This document shows, in pieces, positions 28,311 through 37,453 of a stretch of DNA of 64,000 nt. The notes under the pieces are model-generated. The model had not been told where the DNA came from, made no database searches, and worked only from the letters and a program-made list of their open reading frames with translations. Source of the DNA: Methylobacterium sp. R2-1. Lineage in GTDB: Bacteria; Pseudomonadota; Alphaproteobacteria; Rhizobiales; Beijerinckiaceae. Every line of letters starts with the position of its first letter. The stretch's first letter is position 1. The stretch lies in NCBI RefSeq assembly GCF_014191355.1, contig NZ_JACHWM010000003.1:124001-188000 (forward strand), in the 5' to 3' direction. The position numbers and the translations under genes were made by a program.

Positions 28311-28905
28311 CGGGTCGGTCCTGGTAGTGGCGGCGCACCAGCGCCTCCACGAAGGGCCAGAGGCCGGGGATGCCGCGCTCGATCACCGGCCGGTAGCGCG
28401 CCATCACCCGTGCCTCGGTGAGGCCGTTCTCGGCCCAGGTGCCGCCTTCGGTCAACGTATTGAGCAGCAGCGGCTGGAGTCGGTCGAGCGCCTTGGCGAA
28501 GCGAGCTTCCGCCGTCTCGACCGCCTCGAATTCCCGCCACAGCGCCAGGAAGCGGTCCCGCTGAGGCGCGGGCAGGAGCCCGAAGATCCGCTCCGCTGCG
28601 GCCGCCTCGACCAGCGCCAGGGCGGCAGCGTCGTAGACGCCGTGGATCGGCATGTCGCCGGCATCGACCTCGACGATGTCGTGCACGAGCAGCATCGCGA
28701 CGACGCGGCCCATGTCGAGACCGGGCGCGAGATCGCCCAGCACGAGGGCGAACATCGCCAAGTGCCACGAATGTTCGGCCGAGTTCTCGCGCCGACGCTC
28801 GCCGATGGTCCGGTTCTGGCGCAGCACGGCCTTGAGCCCGTCGATCTCGGCCAGGAAGGCGAATCGCTGGACGAGGGCAGAGGCTTCGTCGTTCACGTCG
28901 TCCAT
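28300..28905 (-). CDS. HD-domain hydrolase (YfbR/HDDC2-like)
   Basis: A 201-aa HD-domain protein. The metal site reads RRENSAEHSWHLAM, then LLVHDIVEVDAGDMP, with His, His-Asp and a distal acidic residue. This pattern is that of the YfbR/HDDC2 group, whose members act as 5'-deoxynucleotidases. ATG 28905 (MDDVND) is preferred; a GTG at 28932 would add nine residues. It is convergent with slt and overlaps its last codons. The natural nucleotide is not predictable. Confidence 0.8.
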   Translation of the reverse strand: MDDVNDEASALVQRFAFLAEIDGLKAVLRQNRTIGERRRENSAEHSWHLAMFALVLGDLAPGLDMGRVVAMLLVHDIVEVDAGDMPIHGVYDAAALALVEAAAAERIFGLLPAPQRDRFLALWREFEAVETAEARFAKALDRLQPLLLNTLTEGGTWAENGLTEARVMARYRPVIERGIPGLWPFVEALVRRHYQDRPATA

Positions 28906-29045
28906 GTCATCGTTCCCGGCGTCTTGCGGCACGGTTGAAGGGATCGGCCGGTCCGGGCAAGGCGGATGTACGATCGATTTCCCACAGGCATGGGCCGCCC
29001 ACTGCTTTTGGATCGCGGCATGGGCGCCGATAGAGTTGGCTCGAC

Positions 29046-30332
29046 ATGGCCATCACAGATCTGATCTCCGCCTCTGCCCTCCGCGGCATCGAAGCCCGCC
29101 TCATCGTGCGGGCGACGGAATCGGACGACGCGGACGCTCTCATCGCGGAGTTCTGCGAGGCGCTGGTCGCAGCCGGACTCCCACTCTGGCGCCTCAGCCT
29201 CGCGGTGCCGGTGATCGACCCCGTGTTCCGCGGAGTGAGCCTTGCCTGGCGACGTGGGCAGGGCATGGCGTTGTTCCCGACGGTGCATGGGCCGGAGGGC
29301 GAGGACACGTTCTTCCGCAGCCCCGTCGGCTGGCTGCGAGCGAATGATCTGGCCTTCGTGCGATGGCGGCTCGACCGGGCGAGCGGGTGGCCCGACCTTC
29401 CGCTTCTCACTGAGCTGAGGCAGGCGGGTGCCACCGATTACCTGCTCCATGCCGCCGCGTTCGCGCCCGGCAGCGCCATGGAGGGGGTCGGCATCTCGTT
29501 TGCCACCGACCGTCCCGGCGGCTTCAGCGAGGCGGAGCAGGCGGTGGTCGCCGGGCTCGTGCCGGTGATTGCCCTCGTCACGGCCAAGCTGAGCCTATCG
29601 CACACCATGCGCGAGATGCTCGGCACCTATCTCGGGCCGGCGACGGGTGCGCGGGTGCTCGCGGGCGAGATGCGGCGTGGGCAGAGCACCGTGGTCCATG
29701 CCGCGATCCTGCTCGCGGACCTGCGCGGCTTCACGGCGGTGGCGGACCGCGACGACCCGCTGAAGGTCGTCGGCTGGCTCGACGAGCATTTCGATGCCCT
29801 CGGCGAGCCGGTGCAGCGCCACGGCGGCGAGATTTCGAAGTTTCTCGGCGACGGATTCCTCGCCATCTTTCCTGTGGCCGAGCCGGACGCCCTCGCCTGC
29901 CCGGCTTGCACGGGTGCGCTCGACGCGGCCCGCGAGGCACTGGCGCGCAATGCCGGACTGAACGCGTCCCGTCGCCAGAGCGGCCTGCCGCCCCTGGAAG
30001 CGGATATCGTGCTGCATTACGGGCGCGTCGTCTCCGGCAATGTCGGCACGGACCGGCGCCTCGACTTCACGGTGATCGGGCGCGCGGTCAACGAGGCGAG
30101 CCGGATCGAGCGGCTCTGCGATGAACTGGAGCGCCCGCTGCTCCTCTCGGATGCCTTCGCCCGGCGCTGCTCGGGCGCCCTCCTCCCGGTCGGGGAGTTT
30201 GCCCTGCGCGGCGTCGGACGCAAGCAGCGGATCTGGGGGCTGGCGGCGGAAGTGGCCGGTCCGTCAGAGCGGACGGCCGGAGACGGCGCGTCCGAGCCCG
30301 CCCACAGCACAGCCCGCGAGGTAAGCGCCTAG
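29046..30332 (+). CDS. Class III adenylate/guanylate cyclase
   Basis: A 428-aa protein. A ~190-residue N-terminal region resembles those seen before cyclase domains in other alphaproteobacteria but matches no domain I can name. The catalytic domain follows: ILLADLRGFTAVADRDDPLK with metal Asp D225, ISKFLGDGFLAIF with K265 and D269, and GNVGTDRRLDFTVIGRAVNEASRIE. Metal and transition-state residues look intact, and the KxxGD lysine suggests ATP as substrate. No membrane span is seen. Its 3' end overlaps the small membrane gene on the other strand. Confidence 0.87.
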   Translation: MAITDLISASALRGIEARLIVRATESDDADALIAEFCEALVAAGLPLWRLSLAVPVIDPVFRGVSLAWRRGQGMALFPTVHGPEGEDTFFRSPVGWLRANDLAFVRWRLDRASGWPDLPLLTELRQAGATDYLLHAAAFAPGSAMEGVGISFATDRPGGFSEAEQAVVAGLVPVIALVTAKLSLSHTMREMLGTYLGPATGARVLAGEMRRGQSTVVHAAILLADLRGFTAVADRDDPLKVVGWLDEHFDALGEPVQRHGGEISKFLGDGFLAIFPVAEPDALACPACTGALDAAREALARNAGLNASRRQSGLPPLEADIVLHYGRVVSGNVGTDRRLDFTVIGRAVNEASRIERLCDELERPLLLSDAFARRCSGALLPVGEFALRGVGRKQRIWGLAAEVAGPSERTAGDGASEPAHSTAREVSA

Positions 30333-30545
30333 CACCAGCGCGCCCGTCTCGATCCAGAGGCCGGACTCGCCGGGCACGGTTCGCAGCGTCGACAGACCGG
30401 CCAGGATTGCGAGGCCGACGAGCAGAAGCCCGGCCGCAGCAAGGGCGAAGCCCCCCCGAGGAAGGCCCGTGAGCGCGCCGACGACGAGACCGAGCACCAG
30501 CGCCGCCGCCAGCGCCGGCCAGAGCGAGGAGACGAGCAGGATCAC
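30264..30545 (-). CDS. Small hydrophobic membrane protein coupled to the OmpA-like gene
   Basis: A 93-aa protein with three predicted spans (ILLVSSLWPALAAALVLGLV, FALAAAGLLLVGLAIL and IETGALVLGAYLAGCAVGGL). Family not recognised. The GTG start at 30545 overlaps the TGA of the upstream BON/OmpA gene (GTGA), so it is translationally coupled and likely works with it. It overlaps the convergent cyclase gene by 69 nt. Confidence 0.6.
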   Translation of the reverse strand: MILLVSSLWPALAAALVLGLVVGALTGLPRGGFALAAAGLLLVGLAILAGLSTLRTVPGESGLWIETGALVLGAYLAGCAVGGLGRAVSGRPL

Positions 30546-32524
30546 GAGCGCAGGCTGAGGCCGATTCCCTGCCGGTCGGAGAGCGGTGCGACACCCGCAG
30601 GCGCGGCGGCGCGCTCCAGCGGCACGCCGGCTTTCTGAAGGTAGTCCACCACCGCGAGCGCCCGTGCCCGTGCGAGGTCGGCGCCGGCTTCCGTCCGCTC
30701 GACCTCGGTTTTCTCAGGCTTCGATTCGGGTTTGGCCGCCTCCTTCGTCTCCGCCTTGCCCCTGCTGGCCTTGCCGGATTTTGCGTCCTTCTTCATGTCC
30801 GGCTTGGCAGGTTTGGGCGCTGTCTCCTTCACCGCCTCTTCGGCGACCGGATCGGCCTGGGCCGCGGGCTTCGCCCCGGCCGGGTCGAGATGGCCCACGA
30901 CCTCGATCCGCTCGCCCGGGCAAGAACGGGCCAGGGCCGCGACCGCGTCGAGAACCGGATAGAACTCGGGAGCGAGCGCCGTACTGCCCGGGGCGAAGCG
31001 CAGGGGATGGCCGGCGGTGCGCTCGGCGAGGCGCTGTCCGCAGGCGCCCGCGTCGGCCGTCGCCGCCGGAACCTCGTCCGACGCGATGGTGACGGTCGCG
31101 CTCCAGCCGGCCGGCAGCGCCTGCGGCAACGTCCGGCCGACGCGGGCGGCGCTCTGGGGATAGAGGCTCGTGCCGGTCAAGCGCAGGCTGGTGCCGGTGA
31201 TTGTCAACTCGCCGCTCGCCAGCGTCGAGAACGGATCGACCGCGGCCGCAAGTGCCGCGGCGAGACCCGCCGGGGCACCGTCCGCCAGCCGCGTGCGGTC
31301 GTGGATCGATTCGCGGAAGAAGCGCGGGTTGAGCCGGGCCAGCAGCGTTTCTCGGCTCGCCTGATCCGGCAGATGGCCGCTCACCGTGACGCTGTCGGCG
31401 CCGCGGCGGATGCGCAGGACGTAAGGCACGATGGCGCGTGCGGTGAGCGCCACCCGGCCCGCGGCGATTCCGGCGGGACGGGCATCACGCATCAGCGTTT
31501 CCGCTTCGTTGACCGCTCCGGAGTCCAGGGCGTTGCCCTCGACCGAGATGGCCGCGCCCTCGAAGTTGACATGTCCCTCGTGCAGCAATCCCGCGAGCTT
31601 GAAGACGAAGCGGGCCAGCGCCGGTCCATCGACGCCCTGCGGCAGGCCGCGGGCATCACGCAGTCGATCATCGATCGCCGCTCCCTCCGCGGCTTCCGCA
31701 GCGGCGGAGCGGATCTCTTCGCGGGCACTCTCCGAGGCGACGTGACCGTCGAGTTCGAGGCTGCCGTCCGGCCGGCGGGTGACGCCGAAGCGGAAATCCG
31801 GGACCACCGGCGGCGTGATGTCGACCGTGCCGAGAGTATAGCCCTGCGGCGGGGTCGCGAGCGCCGTGCGCAGGGCATCGTAAGCGGCGAGACTCGCCGC
31901 CTCGCCGCGAATCGAGATGACGGTATCGTTGAGCGTGGCGACGGCGCCGGTGGTGAGATCCTGAAGCCGCTCGACGGCGAAGGCCGCCGCATCAGGGAAG
32001 TCGCGCGGCGCACCCCGCGCGGCACGGGCGTGGTCGCTCAAGGTGGCGTCGCGCGGCAGGGCCGGCTTCAGGCGCTGCGCCAGCTCGAAGGCGCCGACTT
32101 CGGCCGGGCGGCTTCCGTTGACCTCGACCCGCCCGGCAGCCGGACGCTCCACCGACCAGACGAAGGGGGACACTTCCTCGATCACGCCGGTCCGATCGGT
32201 GAGGCGGCGGATCCCCTCGATCGCGGCGAGCCGGCCGACGACCGCCTCCCGCTGGGCGGCCTCCGGCACCTCGCCCGACGCGGTCAAGTCGCGACCCGTC
32301 ACTGAGACCCGCAGCCAAGGCTCGGGCTGTCCATCCCCGGTCGCGGCAGCGATTTCCGACGCTTGCCGTTCCAGGCGCGCCGTGACGCGCGATAGGCCGA
32401 GGTAAACGGCTGCGGCTGCGATCAGGAGGAGGATGGGAAGGCCGGCAAGCCAGCCGGCGCGGATCAGGCGCGACCGCGATGGCGGGCTGTGCGGCGATGA
32501 TGACGGTGGCGAAGGCGCGGACAT
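30542..32524 (-). CDS. BON-repeat/OmpA-like envelope protein
   Basis: A 660-aa protein anchored by one N-terminal span (LIRAGWLAGLPILLLIAAAA). The periplasmic part shows BON-like repeats (WLRVSVTGRDLTASGEVPEA and VTVSGHLPDQASRETLLARL). A C-terminal OmpA/MotB-like domain (LRFAPGSTALAPEFYPVLDAVAAL, RIEVVGHLDPAG, then RARALAVVDYLQKAGVP) should bind peptidoglycan. A ~60-residue Lys/Ala/Pro/Glu-rich insertion splits the OmpA domain after its GH motif. ATG 32524 is preferred because GAGGAGGT lies eight bases before it; an ATG at 32575 lacks one. Confidence 0.75.
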   Translation of the reverse strand: MSAPSPPSSSPHSPPSRSRLIRAGWLAGLPILLLIAAAAVYLGLSRVTARLERQASEIAAATGDGQPEPWLRVSVTGRDLTASGEVPEAAQREAVVGRLAAIEGIRRLTDRTGVIEEVSPFVWSVERPAAGRVEVNGSRPAEVGAFELAQRLKPALPRDATLSDHARAARGAPRDFPDAAAFAVERLQDLTTGAVATLNDTVISIRGEAASLAAYDALRTALATPPQGYTLGTVDITPPVVPDFRFGVTRRPDGSLELDGHVASESAREEIRSAAAEAAEGAAIDDRLRDARGLPQGVDGPALARFVFKLAGLLHEGHVNFEGAAISVEGNALDSGAVNEAETLMRDARPAGIAAGRVALTARAIVPYVLRIRRGADSVTVSGHLPDQASRETLLARLNPRFFRESIHDRTRLADGAPAGLAAALAAAVDPFSTLASGELTITGTSLRLTGTSLYPQSAARVGRTLPQALPAGWSATVTIASDEVPAATADAGACGQRLAERTAGHPLRFAPGSTALAPEFYPVLDAVAALARSCPGERIEVVGHLDPAGAKPAAQADPVAEEAVKETAPKPAKPDMKKDAKSGKASRGKAETKEAAKPESKPEKTEVERTEAGADLARARALAVVDYLQKAGVPLERAAAPAGVAPLSDRQGIGLSLRS

Positions 32525-32658
32525 GGGGCTCGACCTCCTCGGCGGCCGGCGATGATGGTCAGAAAACACGGTCATCGGGGCGCTTTGAAGGCCGCGTGCT
32601 TCCTCGGCCGCCCCGGCGTCCGGACCCGTGTGCCTGTCTCGGCTCCTCGCGGAACATG

Positions 32659-32690
32659 AAAAAACCCCGGCCGTGAAGCCGGGGTCTGGA
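32659..32690 (-). terminator. Intrinsic terminator of the porin gene
   Basis: ACCCCGGC (32664-32671) pairs with GCCGGGGT (32678-32685) around a 6-nt loop. The six A at 32659-32664 become the T-run on the minus strand, just past the porin stop. Confidence 0.8.
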
Positions 32691-32770
32691 GGTCTTGCGT
32701 CTTCGTTCCCCGATACGCGCGGAGGCTGAAGGTTTGGTGCGACAGGCCCTCGGCCTGCCGCGGGTTCGAC

Positions 32771-34426
32771 TTAGAAGTCGCGCTGCACGCGGAAGCGGGC
32801 CTGGAACACGTCCTCGCTGCTGACGGTGCGGGTCGGGACGTTGTTCACGAAGGTGCCCTTGTCGCCGTCGGAGACGCGGCCGCTCCGGACGCCCGTTTTG
32901 ATGTACTGGCCCTCGACGCCGATATCGAGATCCTTGACAGGCGACCAGATCAGGCTCGCGCCGGTGACGATCTGGTAGGTGTCGCGCAGCGACTGGCTCA
33001 GGTTATAACCGGCGGCGTTGGTGAGGTAGGAGGGCGGCGCGACGGTCGACGGGCTGTTGACCAGAGCGTTCGCCTGGCTGGTGGCCTGACGGGCACCTTG
33101 GGGGAACCAGATCTCACCGTAGCTGGCGTAGAAGGCCGAACGCCACTCCGGCGACCAGTAGTGGAGGTACGAGGCCACCGCCGTGAAGCTGCTGGACAGC
33201 TCGATCTTGCCGGTCAGCGGGTTGACCACCGCGTCGGCGAGGTACTGGTTGAACGGGTTGCCGGCGTAGACCGAGGCGTTGCTGAGGTAGCCGGCGGTGA
33301 AGCGGTTGATGCCGGTGTAGAACGAGGCACCCTCGCCGTACGAACCCTGGAGGTAGAGGCCGTCGCCCGGAGCGATGAAGGGCAGGTTGAACTTCACGCC
33401 GCCCTGAACCGCCCAGCCGTAGTCGGTCTGCGAACCGGTGCTGATGCCGCGAGCCGCCAGCAGAGCCTGAGCGTTGGCATTCGCCGTGGCCCCAGTGCCG
33501 GGGACGCCGAGCGTCGAGATGAAGCCGCCGGTGTTGATGTCCTTGACGGCAGCGGAGAGCTGAGCCGAGCCCCACGGAGCGTCGTAGCGCAGCGAGCCAA
33601 CGAAGTCGGGCATGCGCGAGCGCTGCACGGCGTCGATGAAGGCGACGGAGGTGGCGTTGCCCACGGCGTCGGTGCCGAGGATGATCGGGGTCGGAGCGGT
33701 GGTGAGGACCTGCGAGAGCGCACCCGTGCCGGCGCCGGCGGCCGGAGACGGCACAGCGTTCGAGAAGATCGGGTTCTTGCGGTAGTTCGGGTCTTCCATC
33801 GAGATCGTGGCGGTCCAGCCGTCGCCGAACTTCTGCGTGTAGGCGAGCAGGTTGGTCGACGGCATGTTGGAGCCGAGCGAGGAGCCGATGATCTCGTAGT
33901 CGGCGGCGTAGAAGTCGTAGAACGAGGAGGCGCGACCAGCGGTCAGGCCCGCGAACTGGATGAACGCCTTGTCGACGTTGATGAAGTTCTGGATGCGGCC
34001 GAACTGGTCCTGGCCGGTGCCGGAGAAGGCGTAGCCGCCGCGCAGGTTCGTGCCGGAGGAGATCTTCGTGTTGCCGGTGCGGCTCGCCGCGTCGAGACGC
34101 AGGAAGGCGCGCAGGGTGCCGTAACCGGTCTGAGTGCGGGCATCGAAGTTGAAGCGGGCAAGGCCGATGAAGCCCGAGAGATCGCCACCGCCGGTGACGC
34201 GACGGTTGTCGCTGCCGATGTAGCCGTACTCGGCGCGGGCGCGGCCGGAGACACGCAGGCAGGTATCCGTTCCGGGGATGTAGAAGAAGCCGGCGCCGTA
34301 GGCGGAGCAGACCCGGACGTACTCAATCGGAGCGGCCTTCTTCACCGGCAGGTCGGCGGCCTGAGCCCCACCCACGATGGTCAGCCCCGCTGCCGATCCA
34401 AGGAGAAGGCTCTTGACGAGCTTCAT
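32771..34426 (-). CDS. Porin (Porin_2 family)
   Basis: A 551-aa outer-membrane general porin of the alphaproteobacterial Omp2/RopA type. The signal peptide MKLVKSLLLGSAAGLTIVGG is cleaved after AQA. The mature start ADLPVKKAAPIEYVRVCSAYG is diagnostic, then FYIPGTDTCLRVSGRARAEY. It ends with the outer-membrane assembly signal ...RVQRDF (terminal Phe). The start is ATG 34426 with GGAGGG upstream; an extension to 34489 lacks signal-peptide character. It is longer than many Porin_2 proteins (about 350-500 aa), with Ala/Asn/Pro-rich loops. Confidence 0.92.
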   Translation of the reverse strand: MKLVKSLLLGSAAGLTIVGGAQAADLPVKKAAPIEYVRVCSAYGAGFFYIPGTDTCLRVSGRARAEYGYIGSDNRRVTGGGDLSGFIGLARFNFDARTQTGYGTLRAFLRLDAASRTGNTKISSGTNLRGGYAFSGTGQDQFGRIQNFINVDKAFIQFAGLTAGRASSFYDFYAADYEIIGSSLGSNMPSTNLLAYTQKFGDGWTATISMEDPNYRKNPIFSNAVPSPAAGAGTGALSQVLTTAPTPIILGTDAVGNATSVAFIDAVQRSRMPDFVGSLRYDAPWGSAQLSAAVKDINTGGFISTLGVPGTGATANANAQALLAARGISTGSQTDYGWAVQGGVKFNLPFIAPGDGLYLQGSYGEGASFYTGINRFTAGYLSNASVYAGNPFNQYLADAVVNPLTGKIELSSSFTAVASYLHYWSPEWRSAFYASYGEIWFPQGARQATSQANALVNSPSTVAPPSYLTNAAGYNLSQSLRDTYQIVTGASLIWSPVKDLDIGVEGQYIKTGVRSGRVSDGDKGTFVNNVPTRTVSSEDVFQARFRVQRDF

Positions 34427-34785
34427 GGTAAACCCTCCAGAAGTTTCGAGACCCACGGGATCGGACTTCTGTTTCGGCTGGGTGCCCACCGCTGAGTGGC
34501 CATCCCCGCCTGTCCTTGTTTCCCTTGGAGCCTGGCCTTTCCCACTCGGGCGTTGACCAAGCCGCAGCGGGGTTATCCCGTCCGCAGCGGCACCATGGTC
34601 GAGCGTTGCCGTACGGGCAACAGGGATGGCTGTCTTGGAGGTGTCACAAAGTGGCTTCGCTGCAATCTGTTGCAGCGTCGCAACTTAATCCCTACCGGCC
34701 CGCAAAAGTTTTCCCCGCTCGCAAGGTCAGCGCGAAGGATCATCTCGGGCTCGCGGCGGCGAGACTTATCACCGGGCCAGGGTGC
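34427..34785. other. 359-nt region upstream of the porin gene
   Basis: No coding frame is credible here. It should hold the porin promoter and the end of the ABC-F transcript. One clear hairpin, CGCTGCAA/TTGCAGCG around TCTG, lies at 34658-34677. I could not place -35 and -10 boxes with confidence. Confidence 0.45.
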
Positions 34786-36609
34786 TCAGCCGCCCTGCGA
34801 CTCGCGCTGCATCTCCAGAATCAGCCAGCGCTCCTCGGCGGAGGCGAGCTCGGATTCGGCGGCACCGAGCATCGTAGTCGCCTTCTGGAAGCGGGCCGGA
34901 TCACGGCTGTACAGGCCCGGATCGGACAGAACCTCGCGCAGCTTGACGATGCCCGCCTCCAACTCGGCTATGCGAGTGGGCAGCGTCTTCAACTCGTGCT
35001 GCTCCTTGAAGCCGAGCTTGGTCCGTGCCGGAGTCGTCTCCGCCCGGGATGCCTGCTCCCGCGGCTCCGATCGCTCGCGGGGGGGCTTGTCACGCCCGTC
35101 GCTGCGGGCCTCCACGCCGCGCCCGCGCTGGCTGAGCATGTCGGTGTAGCCGCCGGCATATTCGACCCAGCGCCCCTCCCCCTCGCTGACCAGGACGTTG
35201 CCGGCGACGCGGTCGAGGAAGTCGCGGTCGTGACTCACGAGAATCAGGGTGCCGGCATACTCGTCGAGCATCTCCTGCAGGAGGTCGAGGGTTTCGAGGT
35301 CGAGGTCGTTGGTGGGCTCGTCGAGCACGAGCAGGTTGGAGGGCTGGGCCAGCGCCCGGGCAATCAGCAGCCGGTTGCGCTCGCCGCCCGAGAGCACGCT
35401 CACCGGCGTGCGCGCCTGTTCGGGGCTGAACAGAAAGTCCTTGAGATAGCCGATCACGTGGCGGCTCCGCCCGCCCACGGTGACGCTGTCGCCGCGCCCT
35501 CCGGTCAGAACTTCGGTCACTGTAGCGGTCGGCTCCAGCACGGCGCGCGCTTGGTCGAGATGCACCATGTTGAGGCCGGTACCGAGGCGCATCTCCCCCG
35601 AATCGGGCGCGATCGCCCCGGTCAGCAGGTTGATCAGCGTGGTCTTGCCCGCCCCGTTGGGACCGACGATGCCGAGCCGATCGCCGCGCAGCACCCGCAG
35701 GGTCAGGTCGTGGACGATGCGGCGCTCGCCGTAGGACTTCGAGACGTGCTTGGCTTCGGCGATCAGCGTGCCCGACGCCTCGCCCTCGCTCGCCGTCAGC
35801 ACTGCCTGCCCCACCGGGCGGCGGTGCTCGCGGCTCTGCTTGCGCAAGTTCTGCAGGTCGCCGAGGCGGCGCACGTTGCGCTTGCGACGGGCGGTGACGC
35901 CGTAGCGCAGCCAGTGCTCCTCGTCGGCGATCTTGCGGTCGAGCTTATGCTTGTCGCGCTCCTCCTCCTCGAAGAAGGCGTCGCGCCACGCCTCGAAGCT
36001 CGAGAAGCCCTGCTCGATCCGCCGCGTCACGCCGCGGTCGAGCCAGACGGTGGACCGTGACAGGGCGGAGAGGAAGCGGCGGTCGTGGCTGATGAGGACG
36101 AGGGCCGAGCGCGTGCGCTTCAGCTCGACTTCGAGCCACTCGATGGCTGGCAGGTCGAGGTGGTTGGTGGGCTCGTCCAGGAGCAGGATGTCGGGCTCGG
36201 GCGCCAGCGCCTGGGCGAGGGCCGTCCGGCGCGCCTCGCCGCCCGACAGCCGGCGCGGATCCTCGCTGCCGTTCAAGCCGAGGCTCTCCAGCAGATAGCG
36301 GGCGCGGTGCGCATCGTCGCCCGGTGCCAGGCCAGCCTCCGCGAAGGCCAGCGTCGTCTCGAAACCGGAGAAGTCCGGCTCCTGCGCGAGGTAGCGGATC
36401 GTGGTGCCGGGCTGGACGAACCGCACGGCACGGTCCGGCTCGACCAAGCCCGCAGCGATGCGCATCAGGGTCGACTTGCCCGAGCCGTTGCGTCCGACGA
36501 GGCAGGTGCGCTCGCCGGGGGCGATCGTCAGTTCGGCCCGCTCGATCAGCGGCGTGCCGCCGAAGGTGAGTGCGACGTCCTGAAGAGTGAGAAGCGGGGG
36601 AGCGGCCAT
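34786..36609 (-). CDS. uup: ABC-F ATPase, Uup type
   Basis: A 607-aa soluble ABC-F protein with two nucleotide-binding domains. The first has LVGRNGSGKSTLMR, LSGGEARRTALAQAL and LLLDEPTNHLDL; the second has IVGPNGAGKTTLINLLTG, LSGGERNRLLIARAL and LVLDEPTNDLDL. A C-terminal ~60-residue coiled coil (TRIAELEAGIVKLREVLSDP onward) is the Uup mark. Family members act on ribosomes or DNA-related processes; none of this class transports. The start is ATG 36609 (MAAPPLLTLQDV); the frame upstream is not conserved-looking. Confidence 0.88.
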   Translation of the reverse strand: MAAPPLLTLQDVALTFGGTPLIERAELTIAPGERTCLVGRNGSGKSTLMRIAAGLVEPDRAVRFVQPGTTIRYLAQEPDFSGFETTLAFAEAGLAPGDDAHRARYLLESLGLNGSEDPRRLSGGEARRTALAQALAPEPDILLLDEPTNHLDLPAIEWLEVELKRTRSALVLISHDRRFLSALSRSTVWLDRGVTRRIEQGFSSFEAWRDAFFEEEERDKHKLDRKIADEEHWLRYGVTARRKRNVRRLGDLQNLRKQSREHRRPVGQAVLTASEGEASGTLIAEAKHVSKSYGERRIVHDLTLRVLRGDRLGIVGPNGAGKTTLINLLTGAIAPDSGEMRLGTGLNMVHLDQARAVLEPTATVTEVLTGGRGDSVTVGGRSRHVIGYLKDFLFSPEQARTPVSVLSGGERNRLLIARALAQPSNLLVLDEPTNDLDLETLDLLQEMLDEYAGTLILVSHDRDFLDRVAGNVLVSEGEGRWVEYAGGYTDMLSQRGRGVEARSDGRDKPPRERSEPREQASRAETTPARTKLGFKEQHELKTLPTRIAELEAGIVKLREVLSDPGLYSRDPARFQKATTMLGAAESELASAEERWLILEMQRESQGG

Positions 36610-36652
36610 GGCGGGCTTATGGCAGCAGCCGCCGCCCTGAACAACGGAAGCC

Positions 36653-36904
36653 TCAGGCGGTCGGGTTGGCCGGACCCGTCGGTGTCGAATCTGGGATGCC
36701 GGGACTCTCGACCGGGATTTCCGTCGGCGTTGTTCCCGGCGCTTCCGCGGGCGTTCCGCTGGGAATCTCGGGTCCTGGACCCGGCTCGGGAATCTGCGGC
36801 GTGTCGGGTGTGGCAGGGCCGGGCGTTTCCGGTGCGGGACTTCCCGGATTCGGGATCTCAGGGCCGGGTGTGGGGGTTTCCGGGATCGATCCAGGATTGG
36901 CCAT
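36653..36904 (-). CDS. Short proline-rich repetitive protein
   Basis: An 83-aa protein, family not recognised. It is composed almost only of Pro, Gly, Thr, Ser, Glu and Ala in PxTP/PGPEIP/PAP-like units, with no lysine or arginine, no signal peptide and no membrane span. An AAGGTG ribosome site lies eight bases before the ATG at 36904, and it fits between two same-strand genes, which supports it being real. The opposite strand also has an open frame (Gly/Val-rich) that I judge a shadow. It is probably disordered. Confidence 0.5.
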   Translation of the reverse strand: MANPGSIPETPTPGPEIPNPGSPAPETPGPATPDTPQIPEPGPGPEIPSGTPAEAPGTTPTEIPVESPGIPDSTPTGPANPTA

Positions 36905-36979
36905 TCGTGCGCACCTTGCTGACGGCGCGTCCGTCGCGCCGCTGTCCGGGCCAACGGAATGCGGGCAAGCGGGTTCCAG

Positions 36980-37297
36980 CTACTTCTTGGTCAGGAGGAG
37001 CTTGTTGCCTTCCTTGCCGACGATCTTCTGGATCTTCTGCGCGAACATCGACAGCAGCAACGGCATGCGCACCTCGACGCGCACGACGTCCTGTCCGACG
37101 TCGATCTGGCCATCTACGGTCTGAGCCAGGGCCGTAACCGAATAGTCGAGGCGGTCACCGGTCCAGTTCAGGGTGTTGATGGCGATGCCGCTCTTACCGA
37201 GTGCTTCGCGCACGCGGGTGGTGCCTTCATCGATGCGCCGCCGGGCTTCGTCGCGGCCGAGTTCGTGCGGAATCTCGACCACCATCGGCTTCGCCAT
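36980..37297 (-). CDS. Polyhydroxyalkanoate-system family protein (PF09650-like)
   Basis: A 105-aa protein that matches the putative polyhydroxyalkanoic-acid system family: MAKPMVVEIPHELGRDEARRRIDEG, then DRLDYSVTALAQTVDGQIDV and a C-terminal LLSMFAQKIQKIVGKEGNKLLL. ATG 37297 has GGAGAGGGG upstream. The family name comes from its occurrence near PHA genes in some genomes; no PHA gene is visible here, so a granule role is only a suggestion. Confidence 0.75.
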   Translation of the reverse strand: MAKPMVVEIPHELGRDEARRRIDEGTTRVREALGKSGIAINTLNWTGDRLDYSVTALAQTVDGQIDVGQDVVRVEVRMPLLLSMFAQKIQKIVGKEGNKLLLTKK

Positions 37298-37453
37298 CTC
37301 GATCCCCTCTCCTCTCTTCAAAGCGTGAACCCGGATCGGACGATCCGGGACACACGTCATCTGATGAGACAATTATGGGAACGGCTCGGTTCCGCGGCAA
37401 CGCTCGGCGAACGGATGTCGGTCTCAGAGACGGAGCGGTTCGCCGCGGACGGC

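Noticed and set aside
33098..34495. 465-aa open frame opposite the porin gene
   Set aside because: The porin on the other strand has a signal peptide, family motifs and terminal Phe; this frame has none.
36666..37124. 152-aa Gly/Val-rich plus-strand frame over the proline-rich gene
   Set aside because: The minus-strand frame has a ribosome site and fits the local transcription direction; the plus frame runs into the PHA-type gene.
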